This document shows, piece after piece, positions 43,956 through 52,118 of a stretch of DNA of 64,000 nt. Numbering within the stretch: the stretch's first letter is position 1; the number at the start of each line of letters is the position of its first letter. The DNA comes from CAVQZA01 sp963718355. Its GTDB lineage: Bacteria; Actinomycetota; Thermoleophilia; Gaiellales; Gaiellaceae. The stretch spans positions 1 through 64,000 of the forward strand of contig CAVQZA010000004.1 in assembly GCA_963718355.1 (NCBI GenBank), given 5' to 3'. Both the position numbers and the translations under genes were made by a program. Below the pieces are notes generated by a model, which saw only the letters and a program-made list of their open reading frames with translations, was not told the origin of the DNA and searched no databases.

Positions 43956-45038
43956 ATGCACCGCATTCCGAAGATTTGGCCGCCGGCGCTGGTCGGCCTC
44001 GCAACGCTCGTGGCCTTGTTCGCGGCGACAAGTGCAACCGGTCGGAGCGAGACGGCGCCGACGAACTCGCTGGAACCGACCATCACCTACGTCTACCCGA
44101 TCAAGGTCAACACGATCCTGACGGGGAGTAAGGGCACGTGGAGCGGGACCGCCCCGCTCAACTACGCCTACCAGTGGCTTCGCTGTGACAGCGACGGTCT
44201 CAACTGCAAGAAGATCACGAATGCGACCGGTACGACCTACACGGTCGTCTCGGCGGACGAGACGCACACGATCCGCCTCGATGTGACAGCCTCGAACTCA
44301 GACGGCAAAGCAACCGCTCGCGCAAATGCGACCGGCCAGATCCCCGGCAATCCAAAGGCGCCGCAGGAGACCGCGTCTCCGACCGTGTCCGGGAATGCCG
44401 TCGTCGCCCAGCAGTTGACGGCGACACGCGGAACATGGCAGGGAACCCAGCCGATCACCTACACCATCCACTGGCAGGCCTGCAACGCAAACATCACCTC
44501 CTGCACGAGCAACGGGGCGACGGGCACGACGTACACGGTCGCGAAGTCGGACGTCGGTAAGCGACTCCGCGTGAAAGTGACCGCAAAAAACAGCGCCGGC
44601 CAGTCGAGCGGCCTCTCCGACACCACCGCGATCGCCACGGACACCACCGGTGGTGGCGGCGGGAACGCCGTCCCAGTCAGTGAGGTTGGCCCCGCCGGCG
44701 AACGGCTGATCGTCGACACGGTCGTCTTCAACCCGAACCCGGTCACGTCCCGAAGCGTGCCGATCAAGGTGACCATCACCGTCAAAGACACGAAGGGCCG
44801 GCTCGTCAAGGGCGCACTGGTCTTCTTCCGCTCCACCCCGATCGTGACCTCAACCCCAACGGATGCCCCGACCGACGGCAACGGAAAGGTGACCTATAGC
44901 GTCCAGCCGCGGTCCGACTTCCCGATCAAAAACGGGTATAGCGTGCAGTTCTTCGTCAAGGCCTACCGATCAGGCGACCCGACCCTCGCCGGGATCTCCG
45001 GCACCAGGCTCGTCCAGGTCGCAACCCACACGCCCTAA
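43956..45038 (+). CDS. Secreted protein with Ig-like repeats
   Basis: A 360-aa exported protein; ATG 43956 follows AAAGGGG. A signal segment (PPALVGLATLVALFAATSAT) precedes two Ig-like repeats of the type YAYQWLRCDSDGLNCKKI..ATGTTYTVVSADE and TIHWQACNANITSCTSN..ATGTTYTV, followed by a Gly linker and a further beta-rich domain (VPIKVTITVKDTKGRLVKGA). These repeats are common in actinobacterial surface proteins. A strong terminator follows. Confidence 0.82.
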   Translation: MHRIPKIWPPALVGLATLVALFAATSATGRSETAPTNSLEPTITYVYPIKVNTILTGSKGTWSGTAPLNYAYQWLRCDSDGLNCKKITNATGTTYTVVSADETHTIRLDVTASNSDGKATARANATGQIPGNPKAPQETASPTVSGNAVVAQQLTATRGTWQGTQPITYTIHWQACNANITSCTSNGATGTTYTVAKSDVGKRLRVKVTAKNSAGQSSGLSDTTAIATDTTGGGGGNAVPVSEVGPAGERLIVDTVVFNPNPVTSRSVPIKVTITVKDTKGRLVKGALVFFRSTPIVTSTPTDAPTDGNGKVTYSVQPRSDFPIKNGYSVQFFVKAYRSGDPTLAGISGTRLVQVATHTP

Positions 45039-45053
45039 CCCACCACGGCAATG

Positions 45054-45085
45054 CCTGGCCGGCCGCGAAACACCGGCCGGCCAGG
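45054..45085 (+). terminator. Terminator hairpin after Ig-like repeat gene
   Basis: CCTGGCCGGCCG (45054-45065) pairs perfectly with CGGCCGGCCAGG (45074-45085), loop CGAAACAC, 16 bp after the stop. No T-run. Confidence 0.65.
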
Positions 45086-45166
45086 GCGCGCCGCAGAACG
45101 GTTCGGGGGCAGAGTCCCTGCGCCCCTGACGATCCCGACGCCGATGCCGACGCCGACGCCCTGAGC

Positions 45167-45380
45167 GTGGTTACCGTTGGCATGCCAGAGGATCCACTGA
45201 CGATCCTGGCCATGGGCTGCCGCGAGACGCAGGTCCTGGCGATGTGGTTCACAGAAGACCTTCCGAAGGACTATCGCGCATCCGCCGCGTTCTACGGGCG
45301 CAGCGGACACCAGGCCTCGACCTATGCTCGGCTGACGCCCATCCCGGCGAACCGCTGACTGGCGACGGGACCTGCCGGCC
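45167..45380 (+). repeat. Accessory repeat family, copy R3
   Basis: The frame from GTG 45167 to 45358 encodes MPEDPLTILAMGCRETQVLA then MWFTEDLPKD before diverging (YRASAAFYGRSGHQASTYAR) into the repeat tail (GACGCCCATCCC..GGCGACGGGACCTG). The C-terminal AIDG part is lost. Short ORF, probably a decayed copy rather than a gene. Confidence 0.6.
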
Positions 45381-46087
45381 AGGCGCGACGGGGGCTGTGG
45401 TCCCGGCCTGCACCCGACGCTGCGCCGTGAAGGGTTCGGCCGGATGGGCGACGCTGCGCCAACAGACGGTCCCACCCGGCCACACGTAGTTCGTCGCGCC
45501 GACCGGAATCAGTTTTGGCTGGACCGTCCCGTTCCGGGTTCGTTTCTTGCTCGGCTTGGTAAAAAGCCTGGTGAGCGAGAAGGCTGCCCGTCCGCCGAGG
45601 CGTACCCTCGGTGATGGCGGTGCTGGGGCCGTTCTGCCTCGCCCTGGCGGAGACCGACTGGGCGTAGAACCCCTCCCCCGTCGCGCTCCGACGGTCTACC
45701 TATTGGGTGCGACCCGGCCCCTTGTTCGGCTTCGAAAAAGGTGACGGCGGGTGGCGAGCCCTCCGCAGAGGAGTACCCTTTTGATATTGGCGTAGCCGGG
45801 GTGGGGCGGCTTGCCCCGGTTAAGGAACCGGCCGACGCGTACCTCCTTCGTGTCGCATCGGCCGGTTCCGCGCTTCCCGCAGATGCGCTCGTGCTCGCGG
45901 CGAACACCGAGATCGGCTTCCACCTCGACCTCGTGCTTCCAAGTCGCGGCTGTCCCCACGAAACACCGCTTCGCATCCCGGCCTGACCGACGGCCAGGCG
46001 TGTGGCCCGATCGCGACCTGAACTAGAGACTGATCATGCCTCCCTGCGAGAAAGAGGGTATGTCGCCGTTGCGGCGAAGCGGGTGCG
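45381..46087. other. Region without a recognised gene
   Basis: About 700 bp with no convincing gene. Short plus-strand frames at 45547-45744 and 45741-45986 (the latter containing ADAYLLRVASAGSALPADAL) are in different frames and lack ribosome sites; a minus-strand frame 45509-45976 is Arg/Ser-rich. AACCGGCCGA..TCGGCCGGTT (about 45828-45872) is an inverted repeat. Could be a decayed gene or structured non-coding DNA. Confidence 0.4.
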
Positions 46088-46984
46088 ATGGTGCGCTCCG
46101 CCTGTTGGGGCTGCGCGATCGCGGTACTGCTCGCGTTCTTGTCGGCGGCGGCTCCTTCGACAGCGTCGGCGACCGGTGATCCTTCGATCGCCGCTCTCCA
46201 GGTTGGGCTGGTACGCCACGGGCTCTATCACGGCCCGATTGATGGTCTCGACACGCAAGCAACCACGACCGCGGTTGATGCCTTTCAGCACCAGCACGGT
46301 CTCACCGTTGACGGGATCGCCGGCGCACAGACGCGGGAAGCTCTGGGTCATTGGGCAGGACACGAGCTCGGTCGGCGTGAGCTCGGCTTGGGCAAGTCCG
46401 GCTGGGACGTCGCAGAACTTCAGTTTCTGCTCGCCTGGCACGGCTACCCATCGGCGCGCTTCAATGGCAACTTCAGCCCACATGTAGCGGCAGCGCTGAA
46501 GCGCTTCCAGCGGGGCGCTGGTCTCCCCGACGATGGGATCGCCGGCAAGCAGACACTCCGCGCGCTTAGCGCCACGCCGATCGCACGCTGTCCGCGGTCC
46601 CTCGCACTACCCGTCAACGGCTGGCTTTCCTCTCCGTACGGGCCGCGCTGGCTCAGCTTCCATCCCGGCATCGACCTCGCAGCACCAAGAGGAACTCCCG
46701 TAGCAGCGGCCGCCCAGGGACGGGTCAGCTGGGCCGGCCTGCGCCCCGGCGGCTGGGGCAGGCTAGTCGTCATACAAAGCAGCCAACGAATCGCCATCTT
46801 CTACGCCCATCTCTCCCAAACCAACGTCACCCTCGGCCAACACGTCACCAGCGGACAACAGATCGGCCGGATCGGCTCAACAGGCAACTCCACAGGACCG
46901 CACCTCTACCTTGAGGTAAGGGTCAACAACGCGGCAGTCGATCCGCTCCCCGCCCTCGCGCCGCCACCACGCGCGCGCGGGTAG
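46088..46984 (+). CDS. Exported peptidoglycan-binding/M23-like protein
   Basis: A 298-aa exported protein: signal peptide (CAIAVLLAFLSAAAPSTASA), two PG_binding_1 domains (~33-88 LQVGLVRHGLYHGPIDGLDT and ~105-160 LQFLLAWHGYPSARFNGNFS, each with the DGIAG motif) and an M23/LytM-like domain (~173-290). H192 and D196 (FHPGID) and H272 (GPHLYLEV) are present, but the second His of the HxH motif is Tyr (Y274), so one zinc ligand is missing and activity is doubtful. It may act as a cell-wall binding or regulatory protein. Confidence 0.85.
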   Translation: MVRSACWGCAIAVLLAFLSAAAPSTASATGDPSIAALQVGLVRHGLYHGPIDGLDTQATTTAVDAFQHQHGLTVDGIAGAQTREALGHWAGHELGRRELGLGKSGWDVAELQFLLAWHGYPSARFNGNFSPHVAAALKRFQRGAGLPDDGIAGKQTLRALSATPIARCPRSLALPVNGWLSSPYGPRWLSFHPGIDLAAPRGTPVAAAAQGRVSWAGLRPGGWGRLVVIQSSQRIAIFYAHLSQTNVTLGQHVTSGQQIGRIGSTGNSTGPHLYLEVRVNNAAVDPLPALAPPPRARG

Positions 46985-46985
46985 G

Positions 46986-47068
46986 CGTAAGAGACACGCA
47001 ACGTGCGGTCGTAAGAAACACGCAACGTGCGGTCGTCTCGTCTGCGTGGGTCTTGAACTCGCGGGAGG
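46986..47068 (+). repeat. Tandem 24-bp repeat plus shared 56-bp element (copy 1)
   Basis: CGTAAGA(G/A)ACACGCAACGTG.. occurs twice in tandem (46986-47009, 47010-47033) and runs into CGTCTCGTCTGCG then GGTCTTGAACTCGCG. The unit from 47010 recurs almost exactly at 50866-50925. The rest of 47069-47182 holds no gene. GGTCTTGAACTCGCG resembles the complement of a tRNA T-arm, but no tRNA fits. Confidence 0.7.
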
Positions 47069-47182
47069 TCAGCCGCCCGGGAATCGAAGCCTTGCGCTAA
47101 CAAAGCGAAACTACGCTATTGCCCGAGGCCCGGCTCGGGGCTCTTCGCCGCGAGATCAAACTTCGGCTTTGGCCAGCTTTGT

Positions 47183-48142
47183 TTAGTGACCGGTGTACTC
47201 GACCTTGATCAGTAAATCGTTCTCGATAGACGGAACGGCGATGTTGCGGATCGCGCTCGCGCCGTCCGGTATGCCCTGCAGCGTTACCAGCTTGCCGCTC
47301 CCCGCGACGAGCAGTTCGCCGTTTTGTGTGCCGGCGATGCAGTTGTCGAAGTAGACGTCACCGAACTGCGCCAGGTACCTCTCGCTAGCTAACTCGTCAC
47401 GAACCGGGTCTTCCAAGACCCACTCTGCGGTGTTGCCGACGAGCCGAATCCCTGAGTTCGGGTTTACGGGTGTTTTGATGAACGACGTCGCAGCGCCCGT
47501 GGTGATGTTCCAGAGATGGACGCCGCCCTCAGTCGGGGTAAGCACGCAAATCATGCAGTGCATCGTGTCACCCGGCGAGACGGGCAGGTTCGTAATCGTG
47601 ACCGGAGGGTCGGCCCACCATTCGCACCACGCAAACGAGTCAGGGACACCGCCGACGATCCACTGCGTTGTTCCGGCTTGGAGGATGTCGTCGGAGTGTG
47701 CGGATGGACCTCCATAGGCACCGTCGATCCCGATCCACTCGGCGCACATGCAGTCGCCCGGCCCGGGAGCAACGACATGTGGAACCGTCCATTGCCCGTT
47801 AATCCACTTGACCGTGTCGCCCTGCCCTGGGAACACAGTGCTCCCCGCCCAGCCGGTCCCGACCGGAAGCTCATAACGAAGGTCCGACCAGGCTCCCTTC
47901 GCGGTGGCAAACTGCGGCTCGACGACCGTCCACGGCCGCGACACCAGCTGCGTCCAGCGCTCGAGCAGTTCCGGATGACGCTCCGCATCCGGTCGAGCGG
48001 GATAGCCATGTACCAGCAGCTTGCGATCAGTCGCCGCGATCGGGTCGAACCCCTTCGGAGCGGGCTTAAACCGGCGCAAGCCATGCGCTTTGCGGAACCG
48101 CTCCTGCTTCGCCTCCAACTTCTCACGCTTGCTCTTGGACAC
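47183..48142 (-). CDS. Peptidase G1 (eqolisin-like) family protein
   Basis: A 319-aa protein from GTG 48142. The second half matches glutamic peptidases of family G1: NGQWTVPHV with Q117, the core CMCAEWIGIDG, SDDILQAGTTQWIV, ITNLPVSPGDTMHCMICVLT and AEWVLEDP with E244, i.e. the catalytic Gln/Glu pair. The first ~95 residues are a basic, helical leader without a signal peptide, so secretion is unclear. G1 peptidases are best known from fungi; bacterial members exist but are little studied. The fold is certain enough; the activity is inferred. Confidence 0.82.
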   Translation of the reverse strand: MSKSKREKLEAKQERFRKAHGLRRFKPAPKGFDPIAATDRKLLVHGYPARPDAERHPELLERWTQLVSRPWTVVEPQFATAKGAWSDLRYELPVGTGWAGSTVFPGQGDTVKWINGQWTVPHVVAPGPGDCMCAEWIGIDGAYGGPSAHSDDILQAGTTQWIVGGVPDSFAWCEWWADPPVTITNLPVSPGDTMHCMICVLTPTEGGVHLWNITTGAATSFIKTPVNPNSGIRLVGNTAEWVLEDPVRDELASERYLAQFGDVYFDNCIAGTQNGELLVAGSGKLVTLQGIPDGASAIRNIAVPSIENDLLIKVEYTGH

Positions 48143-48269
48143 GTCCACCTCACCCTTCGCGAAACCGACGGAGCGCTTGTGCGAAACGACGCTAGACCCA
48201 GTAGGAGCTGGATGCAACACCGGCCACGGCCAGCGCGGCACGGCAGCGATACCCGACTAGCCGGTCAAG

Positions 48270-48470
48270 GCTGACGCCGACCCCGCGAGCCGCCGCCAGG
48301 CTCCGCGGCCTTGCTAGCGCTGCATATCCTGGCGATGCGGTTCACAGAAGACCTAGAGGCTGGCGACCCCGCGTTCGTTGCGATCGACGGCGCATGGGAC
48401 GCCGCGCCTCCACGCACCACGGGCTGATCGCCCACCCCGCCGATCGCTGCCCGACTCCGGGGCCAGTTTG
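48270..48470 (+). repeat. Accessory repeat family, copy R4 with an extra tail
   Basis: A tail-only unit (48270-48315, GACGCCGACCCCGCGAGCCG) precedes a coding remnant LHILAMRFTEDLEAGDPAFV then AIDGAWDAAPPRTTG ending at TGA 48425-48427, again followed by the tail (CGCCCACCCCGCCGATCGCT..CTCCGGGGCC). Confidence 0.7.
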
Positions 48471-48497
48471 CCGACGTCGGAGAATCCGCGCGCCGAC

Positions 48498-48974
48498 CTA
48501 CGGGGGATTCGCAGCGGCAGACTCTTTCGACGATCGCTCGAGCAGACCCTCACGTCCGCTGTGTACTGCGCGTCTGAAGTTCTCGAGGTTCGGCTCGAGG
48601 ATCGCGAGCAGCCCGTCAGCCCACTGTTCGCTGTCGAGTTGGATCTCGAAGGCCCGCTTCCGTGCCCGAGTGAGGGTTTCGTCGGCTAACCGCTCCGCAG
48701 TTCGGCTGATCTGTGGCTCGCTCGTCTCATCGGTGGCGCGTTGTCGGGCAGCTTCGAGCAACTGCTCCGCCTCCCGTTTGGACTCGGCAAGCGCCTCCCC
48801 CGGATCAGCGAAACTTGAACGCGCCAGTCGTGACTCCTCCACGATCGCAGACCGAAGCTCATCCAAGATACGGCCAACCCGATCACGGTTAAGTCGAACC
48901 TGATCGGTCAGTGGAACCGCCTTCGCTTCACGCACGAGGTCGTCCAACTGCTCAATCAACTCAACGGCATCCAC
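48498..48974 (-). CDS. Coiled-coil protein of the DivIVA/ATP-synthase-B-like type
   Basis: A 158-aa, highly charged helical protein: MDAVELIEQLDDLVREAKAV, PLTDQVRLNRDRVGRILDEL, ALAESKREAEQLLEAARQRA. This matches the actinobacterial coiled-coil family usually found beside coaD/rpmF and related to cell-wall growth or membrane organisation. Here it stands alone among repeats, so it is probably a paralogue carried by the accessory region. Confidence 0.75.
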   Translation of the reverse strand: MDAVELIEQLDDLVREAKAVPLTDQVRLNRDRVGRILDELRSAIVEESRLARSSFADPGEALAESKREAEQLLEAARQRATDETSEPQISRTAERLADETLTRARKRAFEIQLDSEQWADGLLAILEPNLENFRRAVHSGREGLLERSSKESAAANPP

Positions 48975-48989
48975 CAGCCAACGCTAACC

Positions 48990-49355
48990 CTTTCGTGGGC
49001 CTGCCCGAGGATGCACTGGCAGTCCAGGCCATGAGTTGGCGGGAGTGCACCTCGGTGACGGCGACACCGTCAACCCCGAGGCGCGGCGAGCTGCCCTTCG
49101 CGTGTTCGAGCACGCCTACGGCCGAGCGCCCGAGCAGATCGAGCCGGCTATGGGCCTGCCCGAGGATGCACTGGCTATCCGGGCCATGAGCTGGCGCGGG
49201 ATGCAGGTCCTGGCAATGCACTTCACAGAAGACCTTCCGGAAAGTGATCCAGCGTTCGTCGCGATCGACGGCTCAGCGGAGGCCGAGCCTCAACGCACGG
49301 TGGGCTGAGCCCACCCCCGCGAACTGCCGCCAGGCTCCGGGGCCTGCTAGCGGAG
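48990..49355 (+). repeat. Accessory repeat family, longest copy R5 (partial tandem)
   Basis: The segment GGGCCTGCCCGAGGATGCAC occurs twice (about 49001 and 49151), the second within the fullest copy. Between them lies VHLGDGDTVNPEARRAALRV then FEHAYGRAPEQIE. The second copy ends at TGA 49306-49308, followed by the conserved tail to ~49355. This copy shows the upstream part lost from the others. Confidence 0.75.
49036..49308 (+). CDS. Possible small protein, least decayed member of the repeat family
   Basis: A 90-aa frame: VNPEARRAALRVFEHAYGRA, GLPEDALAIRAMSWRGMQVL, AMHFTEDLPESDPAFVAIDG, then SAEAEPQRTVG. No clear ribosome site, and a GTG/ATG start is uncertain, but this is the only copy with more than the C-terminal half. 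No family recognised. It may be the source gene or another remnant of a larger gene. Confidence 0.4.
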   Translation: MAGVHLGDGDTVNPEARRAALRVFEHAYGRAPEQIEPAMGLPEDALAIRAMSWRGMQVLAMHFTEDLPESDPAFVAIDGSAEAEPQRTVG

Positions 49356-49515
49356 TCCACATCAGCACTGATCCCGCTTTCGACAAACGAACTGGCAGAC
49401 TGCCGGTGACGTAGCCGAAGCGCCTCACCCAGTTGGGTCATTCAGCGGAAGGTGCGCGAGAATGTGCCGAGCGTGCGAAGGCTTTGCTGGGATTCGGCAG
49501 CGGGAGGTGAGGCGG

Positions 49516-49944
49516 GTGGCGAGGCTGGTCGGGATCAACCATGTCGCGGTCGAGGTGGGAGAGATCGAGGCGGCGCTTGCGTTTTTCGAGCAGATCTTCG
49601 GTGAGCTGCGCCTGCGTGGCCGCATTGGTCCTCGGATGGCGTTCATCGATATCGGAGATCAGTTCATCGCCTTGGCCGTGGGGCCGAGCGGGCGTGCAGG
49701 AGCGCGGCACGTGGGGCTGGTGGTCGATGATCGAGAGGCGGTGCTTGCAGCCGCGCGAGCCGCAGGGGCCGAGCTATCGGGCAACAATCTGGTCGATCCG
49801 TGGGGGAATGTCTGGCAGATCATCGACTACCGAGACGCGCAGTTCACAAAAGCACCCGAGGTGTTGCACGGGATGGGGTTGGCACAGCTCGCCAAGTCCG
49901 AGTCCGCGCTGGCCGAGCTCCGCGAGAAGGGGCTGACCGACTAG
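49516..49944 (+). CDS. VOC/glyoxalase superfamily protein
   Basis: A 142-aa vicinal-oxygen-chelate protein from GTG 49516 with GGGAGGTGAGG upstream. Motifs: VGINHVAVEVGEIEAALAFF with the first metal His, ARHVGLVVDDREAVLAAA and DPWGNVWQIIDYRDAQF. One glyoxalase-like module pair is formed in a single chain or dimer. Function unassigned: dioxygenase, glyoxalase or binding protein. The longer in-frame start at 49462 adds Cys-rich residues without a ribosome site. Confidence 0.85.
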   Translation: MARLVGINHVAVEVGEIEAALAFFEQIFGELRLRGRIGPRMAFIDIGDQFIALAVGPSGRAGARHVGLVVDDREAVLAAARAAGAELSGNNLVDPWGNVWQIIDYRDAQFTKAPEVLHGMGLAQLAKSESALAELREKGLTD

Positions 49945-49984
49945 CGACCGAACCCGCGCTCGCCGTCTGACTCGCCTCGCGGCT

Positions 49985-50095
49985 GGCACGTTCGTCGCGA
50001 TCGACGGCGCGGCGGGTACCGTGCCTCCACGTACGGTGGACTGAAGCCCATCCCACGAGCTGCGCCCCGGCTCCGGGGCCTGCTTAGCGGAGGTC
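49985..50095 (+). repeat. Accessory repeat family, copy R6
   Basis: Remnant FVAIDGAAGTVPPRTVD ending at TGA near 50041-50043, followed by the tail (GCCCATCCCACGAGCTGCGC..CTCCGGGGCCTGCTTAGCGG). Only the last ~18 codons of the family remain. Confidence 0.7.
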
Positions 50096-50123
50096 ACTCC
50101 TTCCCTCGAGGCCTTATTCTCGT

Positions 50124-50519
50124 TCATTTGAGAGGGAGGCCGTACGCATGGTAGGCGGTGCCTTCGACGGCCAGGCGAATTGCAGCGCCGAGGTCTCGTA
50201 AATCGACGCTCTTGACGATGTAACCGCACGCACCCCGCTTGAACGCAGACAAAATCTGCTCTGGCTCGGAACTTGCCGAGCACATCACCACGGACACATT
50301 CGGACGGCGGCTGTGGAGATTGTCGAGGCAGCTAAGCCCGTCCAGGCCCGGCATCCGCATATCGAGCAGCACGACCTCGGGCTGGGCCCGATCGACCAGC
50401 GCCAGAACCTCGGCTCCGTCGTGTCCTTCCGCGACGACCTCAAAGCCACCGTCGTTCTCGAGCACCTGTCGGATACCCGCAAGCACTAACGGGTGGTCGT
50501 CGGCGATCAGGATTCTCAT
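50124..50519 (-). CDS. Receiver-only response regulator (truncated NarL type)
   Basis: A 131-aa receiver domain: MRILIADDHPLVLAGIRQVL with the acidic pair, phospho-acceptor D53 (VVLLDMRMP) and K in CGYIVKSVDL. The frame ends after AVEGTAYHAYGLPLK, just where NarL/FixJ proteins continue to a LuxR HTH, so the output domain has been lost. It may be a pseudogene or a single-domain regulator. Two full relatives lie at 52.8-54.4 kb; no histidine kinase is nearby. Confidence 0.85.
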   Translation of the reverse strand: MRILIADDHPLVLAGIRQVLENDGGFEVVAEGHDGAEVLALVDRAQPEVVLLDMRMPGLDGLSCLDNLHSRRPNVSVVMCSASSEPEQILSAFKRGACGYIVKSVDLRDLGAAIRLAVEGTAYHAYGLPLK

Positions 50520-51065
50520 CGGATTTTCTACCCCCTCCGAGATCAACTGAATCCGAGCCCTAGAAGCTGGTTGTCGCCAGCGATTCGGTCGGGGTATAGC
50601 ACGCCGGGCAGTGTGAAAACGAGCCTCCACCGATCAGTCGGATCGGCTGGCGAAGAGGTAGCACCTCGATGTGTGGCACGCGTGCTCCCTCGTTAGACGG
50701 CATCGCCACAAAAAGGGCGCAGCCGTCCCCTCGGCCGCTCCCCCTATGAAAACGCGAGGAGCGGGCCGTTACTTACCGCACCGCAGCCCTCGCACCTGGA
50801 GTGGCTACCCGGGAGTTGCGGGCGGGAGATTGTCGTGCACGTCCGTCCCCCCGCGCGCGACATAGACGTAAGAAACACGCAACGTGCGGTCGTCTCGTCT
50901 GCGCGGGTCTTGAACTCGCGAGACGGGCGGCGGTAGATTCGCCGCTCGGCGCCGAGCGTCACTGTTTGGCGTGTCCACAGGTTGTCCCCAACCTGTGGAG
51001 TTGACGTACGCCCATATGAGAGTTCCCCGTTCAATCTCACCTCGAGGAAATCGAATGATCCTCCG
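50520..51065. other. Gene-free region with repeat copy 2 and a DnaA-box-like palindrome
   Basis: At 50866-50925 lies the second copy of the 56-bp element seen at 47010. At 50974-50999 the perfect dyad TCCACAGGTTG/CAACCTGTGGA (loop TCCC) contains TGTCCACA/TGTGGA, similar to DnaA boxes (TTATCCACA) in opposite orientations. A further hairpin, CGGCCGCTCC/GGAGCGGGCCG, lies at about 50741-50785. Location upstream of the mIHF paralogue suggests a regulatory or attachment role, unproven. Confidence 0.5.
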
Positions 51066-51395
51066 ATGACATCAAGCACTCGAACATCGAACGTGCCGGG
51101 ACGCCCACTCCAGCAGCGCCGCCAAGCGCTCGAACGCGCGAACGCGGTTCGAGCCAACAGAGCGAAACTAAAAAGAGACCTCGCGGCCGGCAGAGCCGAC
51201 CTCGCCCCTCTGATTCGCAACCCGCCCGAGTTCGCAACCTCTGCCAAGGTGGTCGATCTGCTTGTCTCACTCCCCAAGATCGGACAGGTCAAAGCCCACC
51301 GTATCCTCAGCCACGCACGAATCGCCCCCAACAAAACACTCGGCGGCCTCACCGACCGGCAACGAGACGAGCTGCTCAACCTCATCCCGCACTAA
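51066..51395 (+). CDS. Actinobacterial integration host factor (mIHF) paralogue
   Basis: A 109-aa DNA-binding protein. RRQALERANAVRANRAKLKR then the core VVDLLVSLPKIGQVKAHRIL, and LGGLTDRQRDELLNLI, match the mIHF fold (H2TH-like core, GLxxxQRxxLL end). mIHF bends DNA and is required for mycobacteriophage L5 integration. The standard copy is usually near gmk/metK; this one stands alone in the accessory region, so it is probably an element-borne paralogue. ATG 51066 was chosen; upstream in-frame sequence runs through the palindrome. Confidence 0.83.
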   Translation: MTSSTRTSNVPGRPLQQRRQALERANAVRANRAKLKRDLAAGRADLAPLIRNPPEFATSAKVVDLLVSLPKIGQVKAHRILSHARIAPNKTLGGLTDRQRDELLNLIPH

Positions 51396-51674
51396 CGACA
51401 CCTCCTCCATGACGCAGAGGCCACAAATCGTCGGTCGGTGGGTCGGACCGAAGACCGGGTTCACCCACGTAAAGGTCTGCCTGTCGAGCACCGTCCCCCA
51501 GCACCACCGCAGCCAAGTCGAGCAAGAGCTCCCTGCCCGACTAACTCCATACCCCGCTCCACGCACGCCCGACGAGTTGTCTGCGGGACTCCTCCTCTGC
51601 CAGCACCGGACTCCTCAACCCCAATCTAGCCTCGCCAGACACCTATAGCTTCATGCCGCCGATCATCTAAGCCT

Positions 51675-52028
51675 GTGTCCCGTCCGAGGACAGACACAGG
51701 GGGTAATCTCGGTCGGATCGAAGGTTGGCCTGGCAACCTTGTTCTCCATTTCGAGGAACTAGCGTTCCTCGTCAACTTGCAGACCGAAGCGCCGATCCTC
51801 GAAGACTGGCTTGTCGCCGCGCCGTACGAAGCAGGGCACCACCTTGCCGAGCGGATCAGCGAAGCCCTAGACATCCACTCCCGCGCCGAACCACCCAACG
51901 CCCAACTAACCATCAACACACAAGACGCAGAAGCGATCCGCCTAACCCTCGCCGAACACCACGCCGACCTCGACAGCCACCCGGGCCTCCTCAGCCTCTT
52001 GAACACCCTCTCCACACTCGAGCACTAG
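51675..52028 (+). CDS. Hypothetical protein
   Basis: A 117-aa protein from GTG 51675. Seen: NLVLHFEELAFLVNLQTEAP, ILEDWLVAAPYEAGHHLAER, ISEALDIHSRAEPPNAQLTI, LLSLLNTLSTLEH. Mostly alpha-helical, acidic, no signal peptide or known motif. No ribosome site of note. The 279 bp before it contain no gene. Confidence 0.5.
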   Translation: MSRPRTDTGGNLGRIEGWPGNLVLHFEELAFLVNLQTEAPILEDWLVAAPYEAGHHLAERISEALDIHSRAEPPNAQLTINTQDAEAIRLTLAEHHADLDSHPGLLSLLNTLSTLEH

Positions 52029-52118
52029 GCCCGCCGACACAAACCCAAAACGCCGACAAAACGGCCACAGACTTCCATCCCCGATTCGGCGCGGGATTGT
52101 CGCGATACTTCGGTCCGA

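Noticed and set aside
46989..47068. tRNA gene in the shared 56-bp element
   Set aside because: The complement has a T-loop-like TTCAAGA, but acceptor and anticodon stems cannot be formed.
41678..50095. Integron gene-cassette array with attC sites
   Set aside because: The tails share a hairpin and repeat spacing, but there is no IntI-type integrase in the window and no R/L-box arrangement of attC; cassette behaviour remains only a hypothesis.
50974..50999. Chromosomal or plasmid origin
   Set aside because: Two DnaA-box-like words in one dyad are too few, and no dnaA/rep gene is near.
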